Below are positions 1-6,065 of a DNA stretch of 14,784 bases, one piece after another; the first letter of the stretch is position 1, and every line of letters starts with the position of its first letter. A model generated the notes under the pieces. The model saw nothing but the letters and a program-made list of their open reading frames with translations, was not told where the DNA came from and ran no database searches. The stretch lies in contig JAGSHP010000410.1 in assembly GCA_029855925.1 (NCBI GenBank), positions 1-14,784 on the forward strand, in the 5' to 3' direction. The DNA is from Candidatus Thorarchaeota archaeon. GTDB lineage: Archaea > Asgardarchaeota > Thorarchaeia > Thorarchaeales > Thorarchaeaceae. The position numbers and the translations under genes were made by a program.

Positions 1-2512
1 CATGTATTGTGGTCATCCAGGGTGGTGTGGTCGTTGGCAGGTCTTGAATTATGATACGAACGTCCTCACGCCAGGAGGCGGTCCAGCTGAAGACACGTGG
101 TGGGAGCGGCAGATTCCATATGATCTCGTCCAAGACGTATGCCCGGGGTGAGTCATGGGGGAGGGGTCTCACCCTTCGCCGTTGATAGAGGCCATCCATG
201 TGCGCATCCGGAACACCGGTGTCAATCCAGATGACCTCGATGTTCTCTCTATCGAGCCAGCTTATGAGATGCTCCTCAAGGACTCGAGTTTCAGTCGAAT
301 GCTGTGAGAACAGATGACGGACCTGTGCCCATCCGTCCACGACTACCACAGTCGGGGAGTGCGCCTCAGAGAGCCTGGTCGCCACTCGCTCATGGAGCAC
401 CGCAAGATGCTCCTGTGAAGCGGCCAGTAGGAACTGGTCCACCTCATTCCATAGAGTGATGAACTGTATTTGAGAAACCATCTGTCTGAGTCGACGTGAG
501 TGGTGCCCAGAAACCGCCGATCCAAGTTGAGAGCCAGCCAGTCCAAGACGGGTCAGTAATAGCGGGTTCAGCTCACCCTCAGAGGGGGGATAGTCGTTGA
601 GAAGGTCAAGCCAGAGAATCCGTAATTGCGCAGGTTGGGCCTCCTGTAGTTCAAGAAGATGGTTCAGGAGATGCCAGCGGGTCGCAAGCCATGCAGCGGC
701 TGTGCCATAGCTCGTCGGTGATGCAACGGGGACGTATAGTGTAAAGAGAGCATGATGGTCTCTGCGACGGAGAAATGGATTGTCCTGTGTCACCTCAGAG
801 ATGGGCCCCGTCCTGTCCGACACCGTTGAGAGAGGACCAGCTCCTGGCTCAAGAACCAATGCAATCCTCTCGGGCGACTCGGGGAGTTCATAGACGACTC
901 TGGACTCGGGTGCAACTCCCCCGGAGAGAAGGTCGTCCACAACATGGTCAAGAATCGCGTGGAACACATGCTGTGCCTGTTCGATCCGCTGGACCGTGTC
1001 CATGACTATGACACCCCTCCACAGGTGGGCCGGAGTGTGTGGATCCGTCTCGATGAGCCGGGAGTATTCCCCAAGCAGCTCACGTTCGTACAGTCTCAGC
1101 TGCTGGTGGGCACTCTCTGTCGGAGTCGAGAGGATGGCGCGTTCCCATTCGTCATTCGTCATCTCACGCTTCTCGACCACTGCATGGGGCACCCAAGTGC
1201 CCGGTCTTGTGGTCCGTGGCCTCTTTCCAACAAGGGCGAAATCAAAGGCGGTCTTGGTCTTTACCTCAAGGATGGCGATGGGAGTCCATACCACGGGTCC
1301 GCCAACGAGCCTGCGCAGAAAGACCACGAGATCTGCCTTGCCAGCACCATGAGCCACTGGTAGTTCTGCGACAAATAGGACATCAGCGGGGTGGTCAAGA
1401 ATGGTGTCACCAGCGAATACGACTGACTTTAGTGAGGCAGGATGGGGGAGGTCACTCAGGATAACTCGATGCCAATCGTTTCCCTCACGTTGTGCCAGAG
1501 TCATTATCTGTTCAAGAAGCTGCTCAGCATCCCGGTCTGTGATGTTACCTCTGTCTATCTGGTCCAAGACCTCCAGTGCCTGCATAGACGCCTCGGTCGA
1601 CTCATCATTCTGAATCACCGAGAGAGCCCGACTCCGGAGAAACTCAGCATTCAGTTCTACAGGATGATCGTCCAGCATCGCAGTCAGGCGCGGTATTTGA
1701 CCAGTTCGTTGGCCGTGATTAGCTCTGACCTCCCGGACCATTTCGGCCAAGACACGGTCAGCCCCACCTCTGAAGTCACCAGTTCCGGTCTTACCACCAG
1801 AGTAGTACCAATCAAGGAATGGTCTCAGTCTGTGAGTGAGCAGGTCGATATATTGCTGAGCCTTGGCACGGGGAACAGCATGGATAATGCATTGTCTGAC
1901 GAGCTCGACCACATGGGCACGGATCAGGTCCACAAAATCAAGTGAGGGGAGAGTCGGATGCGCAAGGAGGATTAGCGGCCAGTTTCCTGTTGGAGGATAT
2001 CCCATTCGCCAGTAGGTGTACGTCGAATCATCGGGGACTATTGTGGCCATGTGCTCATTGAGGACAGATCGGCTGCCATCAGGATGGACTCGGATCTGAT
2101 ACTTCTTCGGCTTGGGGAAGTGGTATCGTGAGACCGCAAGGTCCCTGAGCCGCGCTCCTGCAAAGTTGAGGAGAGAGTTGAGCGGCCCAACCGCCCCATC
2201 GCGCCAGCTGTATACTCTCTTACGTTCCCTGTTGCCATACCGCTTTGTGCTGTCCCAGACGATCTGCAATTGGAGCTTGCGCAGGTTCGCCTCAGCACTT
2301 CGAATTGGCCAGAAGTCCCTATGCCTCACCGACTGCCCCGTTGAGTACTCGGCTTTTGCACGTGACCAGATCTGCCTCATTGCCTCAACATGATGTGCAA
2401 CCTCTCTGTGTGTGGTCCTAGAGGAAAGCCTGACGGTGGCTGCAAGGCCGGTCATGATCGACCGAGCTATCACTTCGTTGGGGGTGATTTTCCCCTTACT
2501 CCACCGTGGCAT
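1..2512 (-). CDS. Large RecB/Cas4-like PD-(D/E)xK nuclease with C-terminal RecA-like (degenerate P-loop) domain, 3'-truncated by window edge
   Basis: This minus-strand frame is open for 837 codons from ATG at 2512-2510 to the window edge with no stop. The C-terminus lies outside. Residues ~1-340 are mostly helical and unrecognised. Residues ~385-475 carry a RecB/Cas4-type nuclease signature: HGAGKAD (D394), then ILEVKTK (E416, K418), then QLRLY (Q471, Y475), matching the D...ExK...QxxxY pattern. Residues ~585-770 look like a RecA-type core: a strand followed by SPTSYGTAA where a P-loop should be, a second strand RILWLDLLND, a Walker-B-like strand TVVVVDGW (D726), and strand VIWIDTG. No GxxxxGK[ST] is present, so ATP binding is doubtful. 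The family motifs support a DNA nuclease; the fold of the second domain is inference. It is transcribed divergently from tnpB. A TATA-like box about 28 bases before the ATG suggests a leaderless message. A role in DNA repair, element maintenance or defence is possible but unproven. Confidence 0.75.
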   Translation of the reverse strand, partial: MPRWSKGKITPNEVIARSIMTGLAATVRLSSRTTHREVAHHVEAMRQIWSRAKAEYSTGQSVRHRDFWPIRSAEANLRKLQLQIVWDSTKRYGNRERKRVYSWRDGAVGPLNSLLNFAGARLRDLAVSRYHFPKPKKYQIRVHPDGSRSVLNEHMATIVPDDSTYTYWRMGYPPTGNWPLILLAHPTLPSLDFVDLIRAHVVELVRQCIIHAVPRAKAQQYIDLLTHRLRPFLDWYYSGGKTGTGDFRGGADRVLAEMVREVRANHGQRTGQIPRLTAMLDDHPVELNAEFLRSRALSVIQNDESTEASMQALEVLDQIDRGNITDRDAEQLLEQIMTLAQREGNDWHRVILSDLPHPASLKSVVFAGDTILDHPADVLFVAELPVAHGAGKADLVVFLRRLVGGPVVWTPIAILEVKTKTAFDFALVGKRPRTTRPGTWVPHAVVEKREMTNDEWERAILSTPTESAHQQLRLYERELLGEYSRLIETDPHTPAHLWRGVIVMDTVQRIEQAQHVFHAILDHVVDDLLSGGVAPESRVVYELPESPERIALVLEPGAGPLSTVSDRTGPISEVTQDNPFLRRRDHHALFTLYVPVASPTSYGTAAAWLATRWHLLNHLLELQEAQPAQLRILWLDLLNDYPPSEGELNPLLLTRLGLAGSQLGSAVSGHHSRRLRQMVSQIQFITLWNEVDQFLLAASQEHLAVLHERVATRLSEAHSPTVVVVDGWAQVRHLFSQHSTETRVLEEHLISWLDRENIEVIWIDTGVPDAHMDGLYQRRRVRPLPHDSPRAYVLDEIIWNLPLPPRVFSWTASWREDVRIIIQDLPTTTPPWMTTIH

Positions 2513-2535
2513 TATTCAGACTATGCATACCGCCC

Positions 2536-2545
2536 GTTAAAAGTA
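2536..2545 (-). promoter_or_regulatory. TATA box of the large nuclease gene
   Basis: On the minus strand the sequence reads CTTTTAA about 28 bases upstream of the ATG at 2512. This is the expected archaeal TATA distance for a leaderless transcript, and the surroundings are AT-rich. It is a pattern match only. Confidence 0.45.
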
Positions 2546-2816
2546 TTAGTACAAATATGGTAAACAAAATCGCCATGAATAGACTCATAAACACGACAAT
2601 CAATGCTGATAACAGAGATAATGGTTAATTTCATCATAAATTTATAAGGCGACGAGGACATGAATAGTATGGGACCAAATAGGCCTGTTCAGCACAAGCA
2701 ATCGAACTTGCCTGTGACGAACTGGTCGCAGGTTTATTAGGAATGTGCTTCGCGATGACGGAGATGCTGCGAATATGAGTTCAAAAGTCCCGTTTCGGAA
2801 TGAAGAGCCGAACTTG

Positions 2817-2831
2817 CCTGTGACGAACAGG
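2817..2831 (+). promoter_or_regulatory. Inverted repeat upstream of TATA block, repeat copy 2
   Basis: CCTGT-GACGA-ACAGG is a perfect 5-bp inverted repeat with a 5-base centre, just before the AT-rich TATA-like block of this copy. In copy 1 the right arm has one change (ACTGG). The position upstream of TATA suggests an operator or an RNA hairpin; which one is not determined. Confidence 0.4.
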
Positions 2832-2922
2832 TTGCAATCTTATATGAGGAATACTTCGCGATGACGGAGATGCTGTGAATATGAGTTCAAAAGTCCCACT
2901 TCGAAATGAAGAGTCGAACTTG

Positions 2923-2937
2923 CCTGTGACGAACAGG
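2923..2937 (+). promoter_or_regulatory. Inverted repeat upstream of TATA block, repeat copy 3
   Basis: This is the same CCTGT-GACGA-ACAGG inverted repeat, placed 8 bases before the TTTATAAG box nearest tnpB. Being retained exactly in both downstream copies makes it a candidate operator for tnpB. Confidence 0.4.
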
Positions 2938-2944
2938 TTGCAAA

Positions 2945-2952
2945 TTTATAAG
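2945..2952 (+). promoter_or_regulatory. TATA box nearest tnpB
   Basis: The sequence TTTATAAG is a good archaeal TATA box. Related boxes occur in the equivalent place of the two earlier repeat copies (TTTATTAG near 2732, CTTATATG near 2839), and another AATTTATAAGG lies at about 2637-2648. Transcription from this box would start near 2970-2976, close to or slightly after the likely tnpB start codons. An upstream box may therefore be the one that drives the gene. Confidence 0.4.
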
Positions 2953-2954
2953 GG

Positions 2955-4967
2955 ATGTGCCTTGCGATGATGAAGAGTGTCACGACCTCTGTGAAGATTC
3001 CCATTGCCTATGATGGGATGGACTCCAGAGAGAGACAGAGGCTGAGGCAAATCTGTGGTCGTGACACGCGGATCATCAGTGCAACGATTGGTGTGATACA
3101 ACAACACGAGAGAGAACTCCTTCTTGAAAAGAGAAAGAAAAGGATCAACGTGTCACTGCTACACGAGTTGGTTCTCACCGCCACCCGCGGGAGTGCGAAC
3201 AGAGTAGCAGTGGAACACGACCTCAAGAGACGATTCCCACGTGCCAGCACGAACGAGTTGCAGGAGTGTATAAGGACCGCTGTGTCGATATATAACAGCT
3301 ATCTTGCGCTCCGAGAGAAGAAGGGCTATGTCACCTCACCCCCCAGACTTCACGGTCGGGTCACACGCTGGATGAACATGCCCCGTAGAGCGAGGTTGTC
3401 GCGGTCCGACGGGCGGTGGACTCTCGAGATAGTCAACTCCTTCGACCCACTCGTATCGAAGAGGAGATTCAGCAGGCTACAAGTGCCTCTACGAATTGCG
3501 GCATACCATCGGAGACAGCTCTCTCGCGGGAGCCTCCAGACGGCGCAGATGTTCCGTGACCGTCGTGGGAAGTGGTGGGTCACCATCGCTGTACGCATCA
3601 CGCCCACGGGGGGTGAGGGGGGCGTGGTGGAAACGCCTCACTCTCTGGAGACCGAGGCTGAGTCCGAGTCGGAGCCTGCAGAACCTCAGAGGCCTCCTGC
3701 CGTAGTCGGAATAGACCTTGGGATAAAGAAGGCGGCGTGCGCGACCGTGCTCACGCCCAGGAAGGTCTCAGAGACCAGATACTTCGTACAGAGGGAGAAA
3801 CAGGACCTCATAGAGAAGTATGATCGAATGGTGGCCTCGCTCCAGCACGAGATGGCGACGCGAAGGAACAGCGGCAGGGACTACTCAAAGGTGGCACGAA
3901 GACTTCGTGAGATCCGCGAACGGCGAAGGAATATCGCACGAGAGTACGACCGTATACTGGTAAAACAACTGGTCGAGTACATCATGGAGCTTGACCAGAG
4001 GTACACGGTCTACGTGGCCCTTGGTCGACTGCAGGGGATCCGCAATCGTGCCAGACGGGGCAACTATCGAGGCAGATGGTATAGAGGGATGATCCACAGA
4101 TGGGCCTTCGACCGCATCACACAGCACCTGTCCTTCAAGCTGGCGCAGAGGGGATTTGAGGTCTCGGGGCGCAACGCGCGTTTCCGGGTGGTCCCCGAGA
4201 GCTGGACCTCGATCATGTGCTGGAGGTGCGAGTCAAGAGGACAGCGCCCCTCACAGGCTCACTTTGTCTGCCCCACCTGCGGACTCCACACCAATGCTGA
4301 CCGGAACGGAAGCATCAACATCGCAGCACGCCTCATCACGCTCACTTCATCACTACGTGAAGTGAGAGGACTAGGCAAGTGGCGCAGTGCCGTCGAACGT
4401 GCACGGAAGCGACCACGGCTAAAGACCCATCGGGGGAAGGCTCCAGCCTCCTCTCGTGGGAGGTCCTCACGCTCTCGCAACCGCCACGCATCGGGCGGGG
4501 GAGCGTCCGCCACTGCCACTGTTCAGCTCACGCTGGACGACGGCGACCCAGTGGTGGTAAGAAGTGCGGAGACACCTGCTGTCGCCGGGAGGGATGCGCC
4601 CGGGTCCACGACAGAGGAGAGAAGCCCGGTCCCTCGAATGAGGGACGAAGCCCCTGCGAACTCTCCCTCGGGAGAGGGCGGTGACGCCCGCAGGGGACTG
4701 GTGGAACGCACAGGTCCGACTCAGGCGAGTTCACCTCTTCGTGGTCCATTCTCCTTTGGGAGGACAGGTCGCTCAAGACTGTCACGCGTCAGGCTTGACG
4801 GGATGACCGCGGACGACCAGTCGATTGATCATAGAGAGAGGCCGAAGCTCTCTAGAGGGACGGGTCGCGCGAGACTGTCACGCGGCAGACCCGACGGGGC
4901 GGTCATTGACGACCCAAAGGGGCATCTTCCGCCCCATCCTTTTGGGGAGAACACAGAGAACTCGTAG
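2955..4967 (+). CDS. tnpB: TnpB-family RNA-guided nuclease (IS200/IS605-type OrfB)
   Basis: The protein has 670 codons from 2955. The family start KIPI (residues 14-17) suggests that Met5/Met6 (2967/2970) may be the true start. The N-terminal wedge/REC-like half covers ~30-215 and the RuvC core ~248-460. RuvC-I is GIDLG (D254). The RuvC-II strand reads VALGRLQGIR, with Gly357 where the catalytic Glu normally sits, but a Glu (E415, PESWTS) stands just before the zinc ribbon. The zinc ribbon is C422-x2-C425 and C439-x2-C442. RuvC-III is NADRNGSIN (D449). Residues 217-248 form an acidic insert and residues ~465-670 an Arg/Ser-rich tail without a known fold; the tail DNA is strongly self-complementary and probably encodes guide RNA as well. 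No TnpA transposase is visible, so this is a stand-alone TnpB. By family knowledge it would cut DNA with an RNA guide taken from its right end. Confidence 0.9.
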   Translation: MCLAMMKSVTTSVKIPIAYDGMDSRERQRLRQICGRDTRIISATIGVIQQHERELLLEKRKKRINVSLLHELVLTATRGSANRVAVEHDLKRRFPRASTNELQECIRTAVSIYNSYLALREKKGYVTSPPRLHGRVTRWMNMPRRARLSRSDGRWTLEIVNSFDPLVSKRRFSRLQVPLRIAAYHRRQLSRGSLQTAQMFRDRRGKWWVTIAVRITPTGGEGGVVETPHSLETEAESESEPAEPQRPPAVVGIDLGIKKAACATVLTPRKVSETRYFVQREKQDLIEKYDRMVASLQHEMATRRNSGRDYSKVARRLREIRERRRNIAREYDRILVKQLVEYIMELDQRYTVYVALGRLQGIRNRARRGNYRGRWYRGMIHRWAFDRITQHLSFKLAQRGFEVSGRNARFRVVPESWTSIMCWRCESRGQRPSQAHFVCPTCGLHTNADRNGSINIAARLITLTSSLREVRGLGKWRSAVERARKRPRLKTHRGKAPASSRGRSSRSRNRHASGGGASATATVQLTLDDGDPVVVRSAETPAVAGRDAPGSTTEERSPVPRMRDEAPANSPSGEGGDARRGLVERTGPTQASSPLRGPFSFGRTGRSRLSRVRLDGMTADDQSIDHRERPKLSRGTGRARLSRGRPDGAVIDDPKGHLPPHPFGENTENS

Positions 4968-5020
4968 AGAAATGACAGGACTGGTCGCGGAAGACTGTCA
5001 CTCGCCGACTTGTGACAGTC
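4629..5020 (+). ncRNA. Candidate TnpB guide RNA (omega/reRNA) scaffold overlapping the tnpB 3' end
   Basis: The DNA holds a dense series of perfect stems. They are 4629-4635/4640-4646 (7 bp, GAAT loop); an 8-bp stem 4651-4658/4689-4696 enclosing hairpins 4661-4666/4671-4676 and 4677-4680/4685-4688 (GTGA loop), which makes a three-way junction; 4718-4722/4727-4731; 4751-4754/4759-4762; 4787-4791/4796-4800; 4835-4840/4848-4853; 4919-4923/4931-4935; and a 9-bp stem 4993-5001/5012-5020 after the stop codon. TnpB systems are known to read their guide RNA from the 3' end of the gene and the adjacent right end, so position and structure agree. The 5' limit and exact 3' end are not defined here. Confidence 0.55.
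4993..5020 (+). terminator. 9-bp perfect hairpin just after tnpB (right-end stem-loop; possibly the last guide-RNA stem)
   Basis: GACTGTCAC and GTGACAGTC pair perfectly around a 10-base loop, 25 bases beyond the tnpB stop. GACTGTCAC also occurs at about 4777-4785 and 4876-4884 within related stretches (GGTCGC..(A)GACTGTCAC), so the right end contains three diverged copies of this motif. No T-run follows, which argues for a transposon-end or guide-RNA stem rather than a true terminator. Confidence 0.4.
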
Positions 5021-5030
5021 GTAGCGGGCT

Positions 5031-5069
5031 AATCTTGAGACCCGGGTTCAAATCCCGGCGGGGGCGCCA
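5031..5069 (+). pseudogene. 3' fragment of a tRNA gene (T-arm, acceptor 3' strand, CCA)
   Basis: T-stem CCGGG (5042-5046), loop TTCAAAT (5047-5053), T-stem CCCGG (5054-5058), acceptor strand CGGGGGC (5059-5065), G73 and CCA (5067-5069) are all intact. The matching 5' acceptor strand GCCCCCG, a D-arm and a convincing anticodon arm are absent upstream and elsewhere in the window, and the sequence before 5040 does not fold as an anticodon stem-loop. The T-arm context (GAC.CGGGTTCAAATCCCG) resembles archaeal tRNA-Asp/Glu; the isotype is not proven. Such 3' fragments are what integrases leave at one end of an element inserted in a tRNA gene. A split-tRNA 3' half is a less likely alternative. Confidence 0.75.
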
Positions 5070-5164
5070 CCTTCTTCTTCATCATCATCGTCATACTCCT
5101 TCCACTCCCACGTATCTGAGGGCAGGATCATCATTGAGCGGGTCACAGGCGGTTGTTCGCACGC

Positions 5165-5851
5165 TCACTCGAGGACGTACTCTTCGCCGTTGTGCAGGAT
5201 GAGGGCCTGAGTTGCGGACTTGGACTCCACGAGGTCCTTGAAGGCATGAGGGTCAGCGTCCCTGGTGTGCATGGGGACTGCGACCTTTGGTCTGAGCCTG
5301 ATGGCGGCCTCAGCGGCCTCGGGCAAGTCCATGGTATAGGTGCCGCCGCTGGGGAGGAGTGCCACATCTGTCTGAGGGATCTTGTCCATCTCGGGGATGA
5401 GGTCGGTGTCGCCGGCGTGGTAGATCATCTTCTCGTCGATCTTGAGGATGTAGCCGACGCCGAGCCCCCTAGGGTGGAATGGTTGACCGGGCTTGCGGAA
5501 CCGCGTGACGTTATATGCCTCGGTTGCCCAGATCGTGACCTCGCGGGTCGTCTTGAAGAGGTCGTTCACCTTCATGAACTGGCCGGGTGCCATGGTCCAG
5601 CACGGCGTGTTGCCGAGCTCCTTCTTGACGCTCTCAGGGGCGATGACGGGGGAGCCCATCTTCCGGATCTTCTTGATGAGCTTCTTGTCAAAGTGGTCCT
5701 CATGGCTGTGCGTCACAAGAATGAGGTCGGCGGGCTCAAAGTCGTCCTTCTTCAGGCCTGTGCCCTTGGTTGACGGGTCGATGTAGATCGTCTGCTCATC
5801 GGTCTTGACCTGAAAGCTGGCGTGGGCCAGATATCGTAAGGTAATTCCCAT
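5165..5851 (-). CDS. UPF0173 metal-dependent hydrolase (metallo-beta-lactamase fold)
   Basis: The protein has 228 residues, the usual length for the UPF0173/YtkL family. The zinc-site motif THSHEDH covers residues 47-53 (H48, H50, D52, H53). The other ligand motifs are YHAGDT (H145, D148) and PMHT (H195), and the family signatures FHPRGLGVGY (~125-134) and GGTYTMD (~169-175) are also present. It is cytoplasmic by sequence, with no signal peptide. The physiological substrate of this family is not established, so only a hydrolase function is inferred. It is a single gene; its stop lies 96 bases from the tRNA fragment, and it is the first housekeeping-like gene right of the island. A TATA-like ACATATAC (minus strand, ~5880-5889) lies about 35 bases upstream of the ATG. 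Confidence 0.9.
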   Translation of the reverse strand: MGITLRYLAHASFQVKTDEQTIYIDPSTKGTGLKKDDFEPADLILVTHSHEDHFDKKLIKKIRKMGSPVIAPESVKKELGNTPCWTMAPGQFMKVNDLFKTTREVTIWATEAYNVTRFRKPGQPFHPRGLGVGYILKIDEKMIYHAGDTDLIPEMDKIPQTDVALLPSGGTYTMDLPEAAEAAIRLRPKVAVPMHTRDADPHAFKDLVESKSATQALILHNGEEYVLE

Positions 5852-5879
5852 TTATATCACAGTCTACGTAGCACGCGTG

Positions 5880-5889
5880 CTCGTATATG
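5880..5889 (-). promoter_or_regulatory. Probable TATA box of the UPF0173 hydrolase gene
   Basis: The minus strand reads ACATATACG about 35 bases before the ATG at 5851, giving a short leader. The remaining 5890-6065 spacer holds the start region of the plus-strand SIS gene, where I see no clear TATA box. Confidence 0.35.
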
Positions 5890-6065
5890 TCTTTCATATT
5901 CTAGAGATTCATACAAATCAAAGTTCATAGAGACAATATGTGAGCAGTCTGTGACCGCCCACGACCACCGCCGCCATACTGGCGCACCTTCAGGCGCTAG
6001 GCTAATAGGGAGAGTGCGAGTATCCAGTCTGTGTCCTCGAGAGAGATAGAGACCGGCATAATGGA

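Larger units (their letters stand above)
2660..2970 (+). other. Three tiny related ORFs in the repeat leader
   Basis: Short ATG frames lie at 2660-2740 (26 codons), 2775-2864 (29 codons) and 2881-2970 (29 codons). All contain the peptide NLPVTN followed by a Q-x-Y; the last two begin MSSKVP. The frames follow the repeat register, so they are duplicates of one another. The stop of the third (TGA 2968-2970) overlaps an in-frame tnpB ATG at 2967 as ATGA, the classic arrangement for translational coupling. The second ends in the same ATGA context, followed by a dead-end six-codon frame. They could be leader peptides or chance products of duplication. Confidence 0.3.
2703..2975 (+). repeat. 106-bp tandem repeat, about 2.6 copies, upstream of tnpB
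   Basis: Copies begin at 2703, 2809 and 2915, with an exact period of 106 bases twice. Each opens with CGAACTTGCCTGTGACGAAC. Each then has an AT-rich TATA-like block (variable), then TTCGCGATGACGGAGATG and TGAATATGAGTTCAAAAGTC or close variants. The third copy fades out into the start of tnpB near 2975. Outside the AT block, copies 1 and 2 differ at only a handful of positions. There are no unique spacers between copies, so this is not a CRISPR array. It looks like a duplicated promoter/leader of the TnpB gene. Confidence 0.85.

Noticed and set aside
944..1945. Plus-strand frames of 139 and 167 codons
   Set aside because: They lie antisense to the 837-codon minus-strand frame, which carries nuclease motifs and normal composition, so they are shadows.
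2703..2975. CRISPR-like array
   Set aside because: The units are about 106 bases and adjoin directly with no unique spacers, so this is a tandem duplication of a leader.
2955..4967. TnpB as a dead nuclease because RuvC-II Glu is missing
   Set aside because: E415 before the zinc ribbon is a likely substitute and the other catalytic Asp residues and zinc cysteines are intact, so inactivity is not shown.
4980..5069. Complete tRNA gene with an unusual intron
   Set aside because: No GCCCCCG acceptor strand or D-arm is found upstream within tnpB or the leader, and the bases before the T-arm do not make an anticodon stem-loop.
4825..5202. Plus-strand 125-codon frame across the tRNA fragment
   Set aside because: It runs through the tnpB end, the hairpin region and the tRNA remnant. 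No recognisable protein features; composition follows the RNA structure.
5153..5773. Plus-strand 206-codon frame
   Set aside because: It is antisense to the UPF0173 hydrolase, which has all family motifs.
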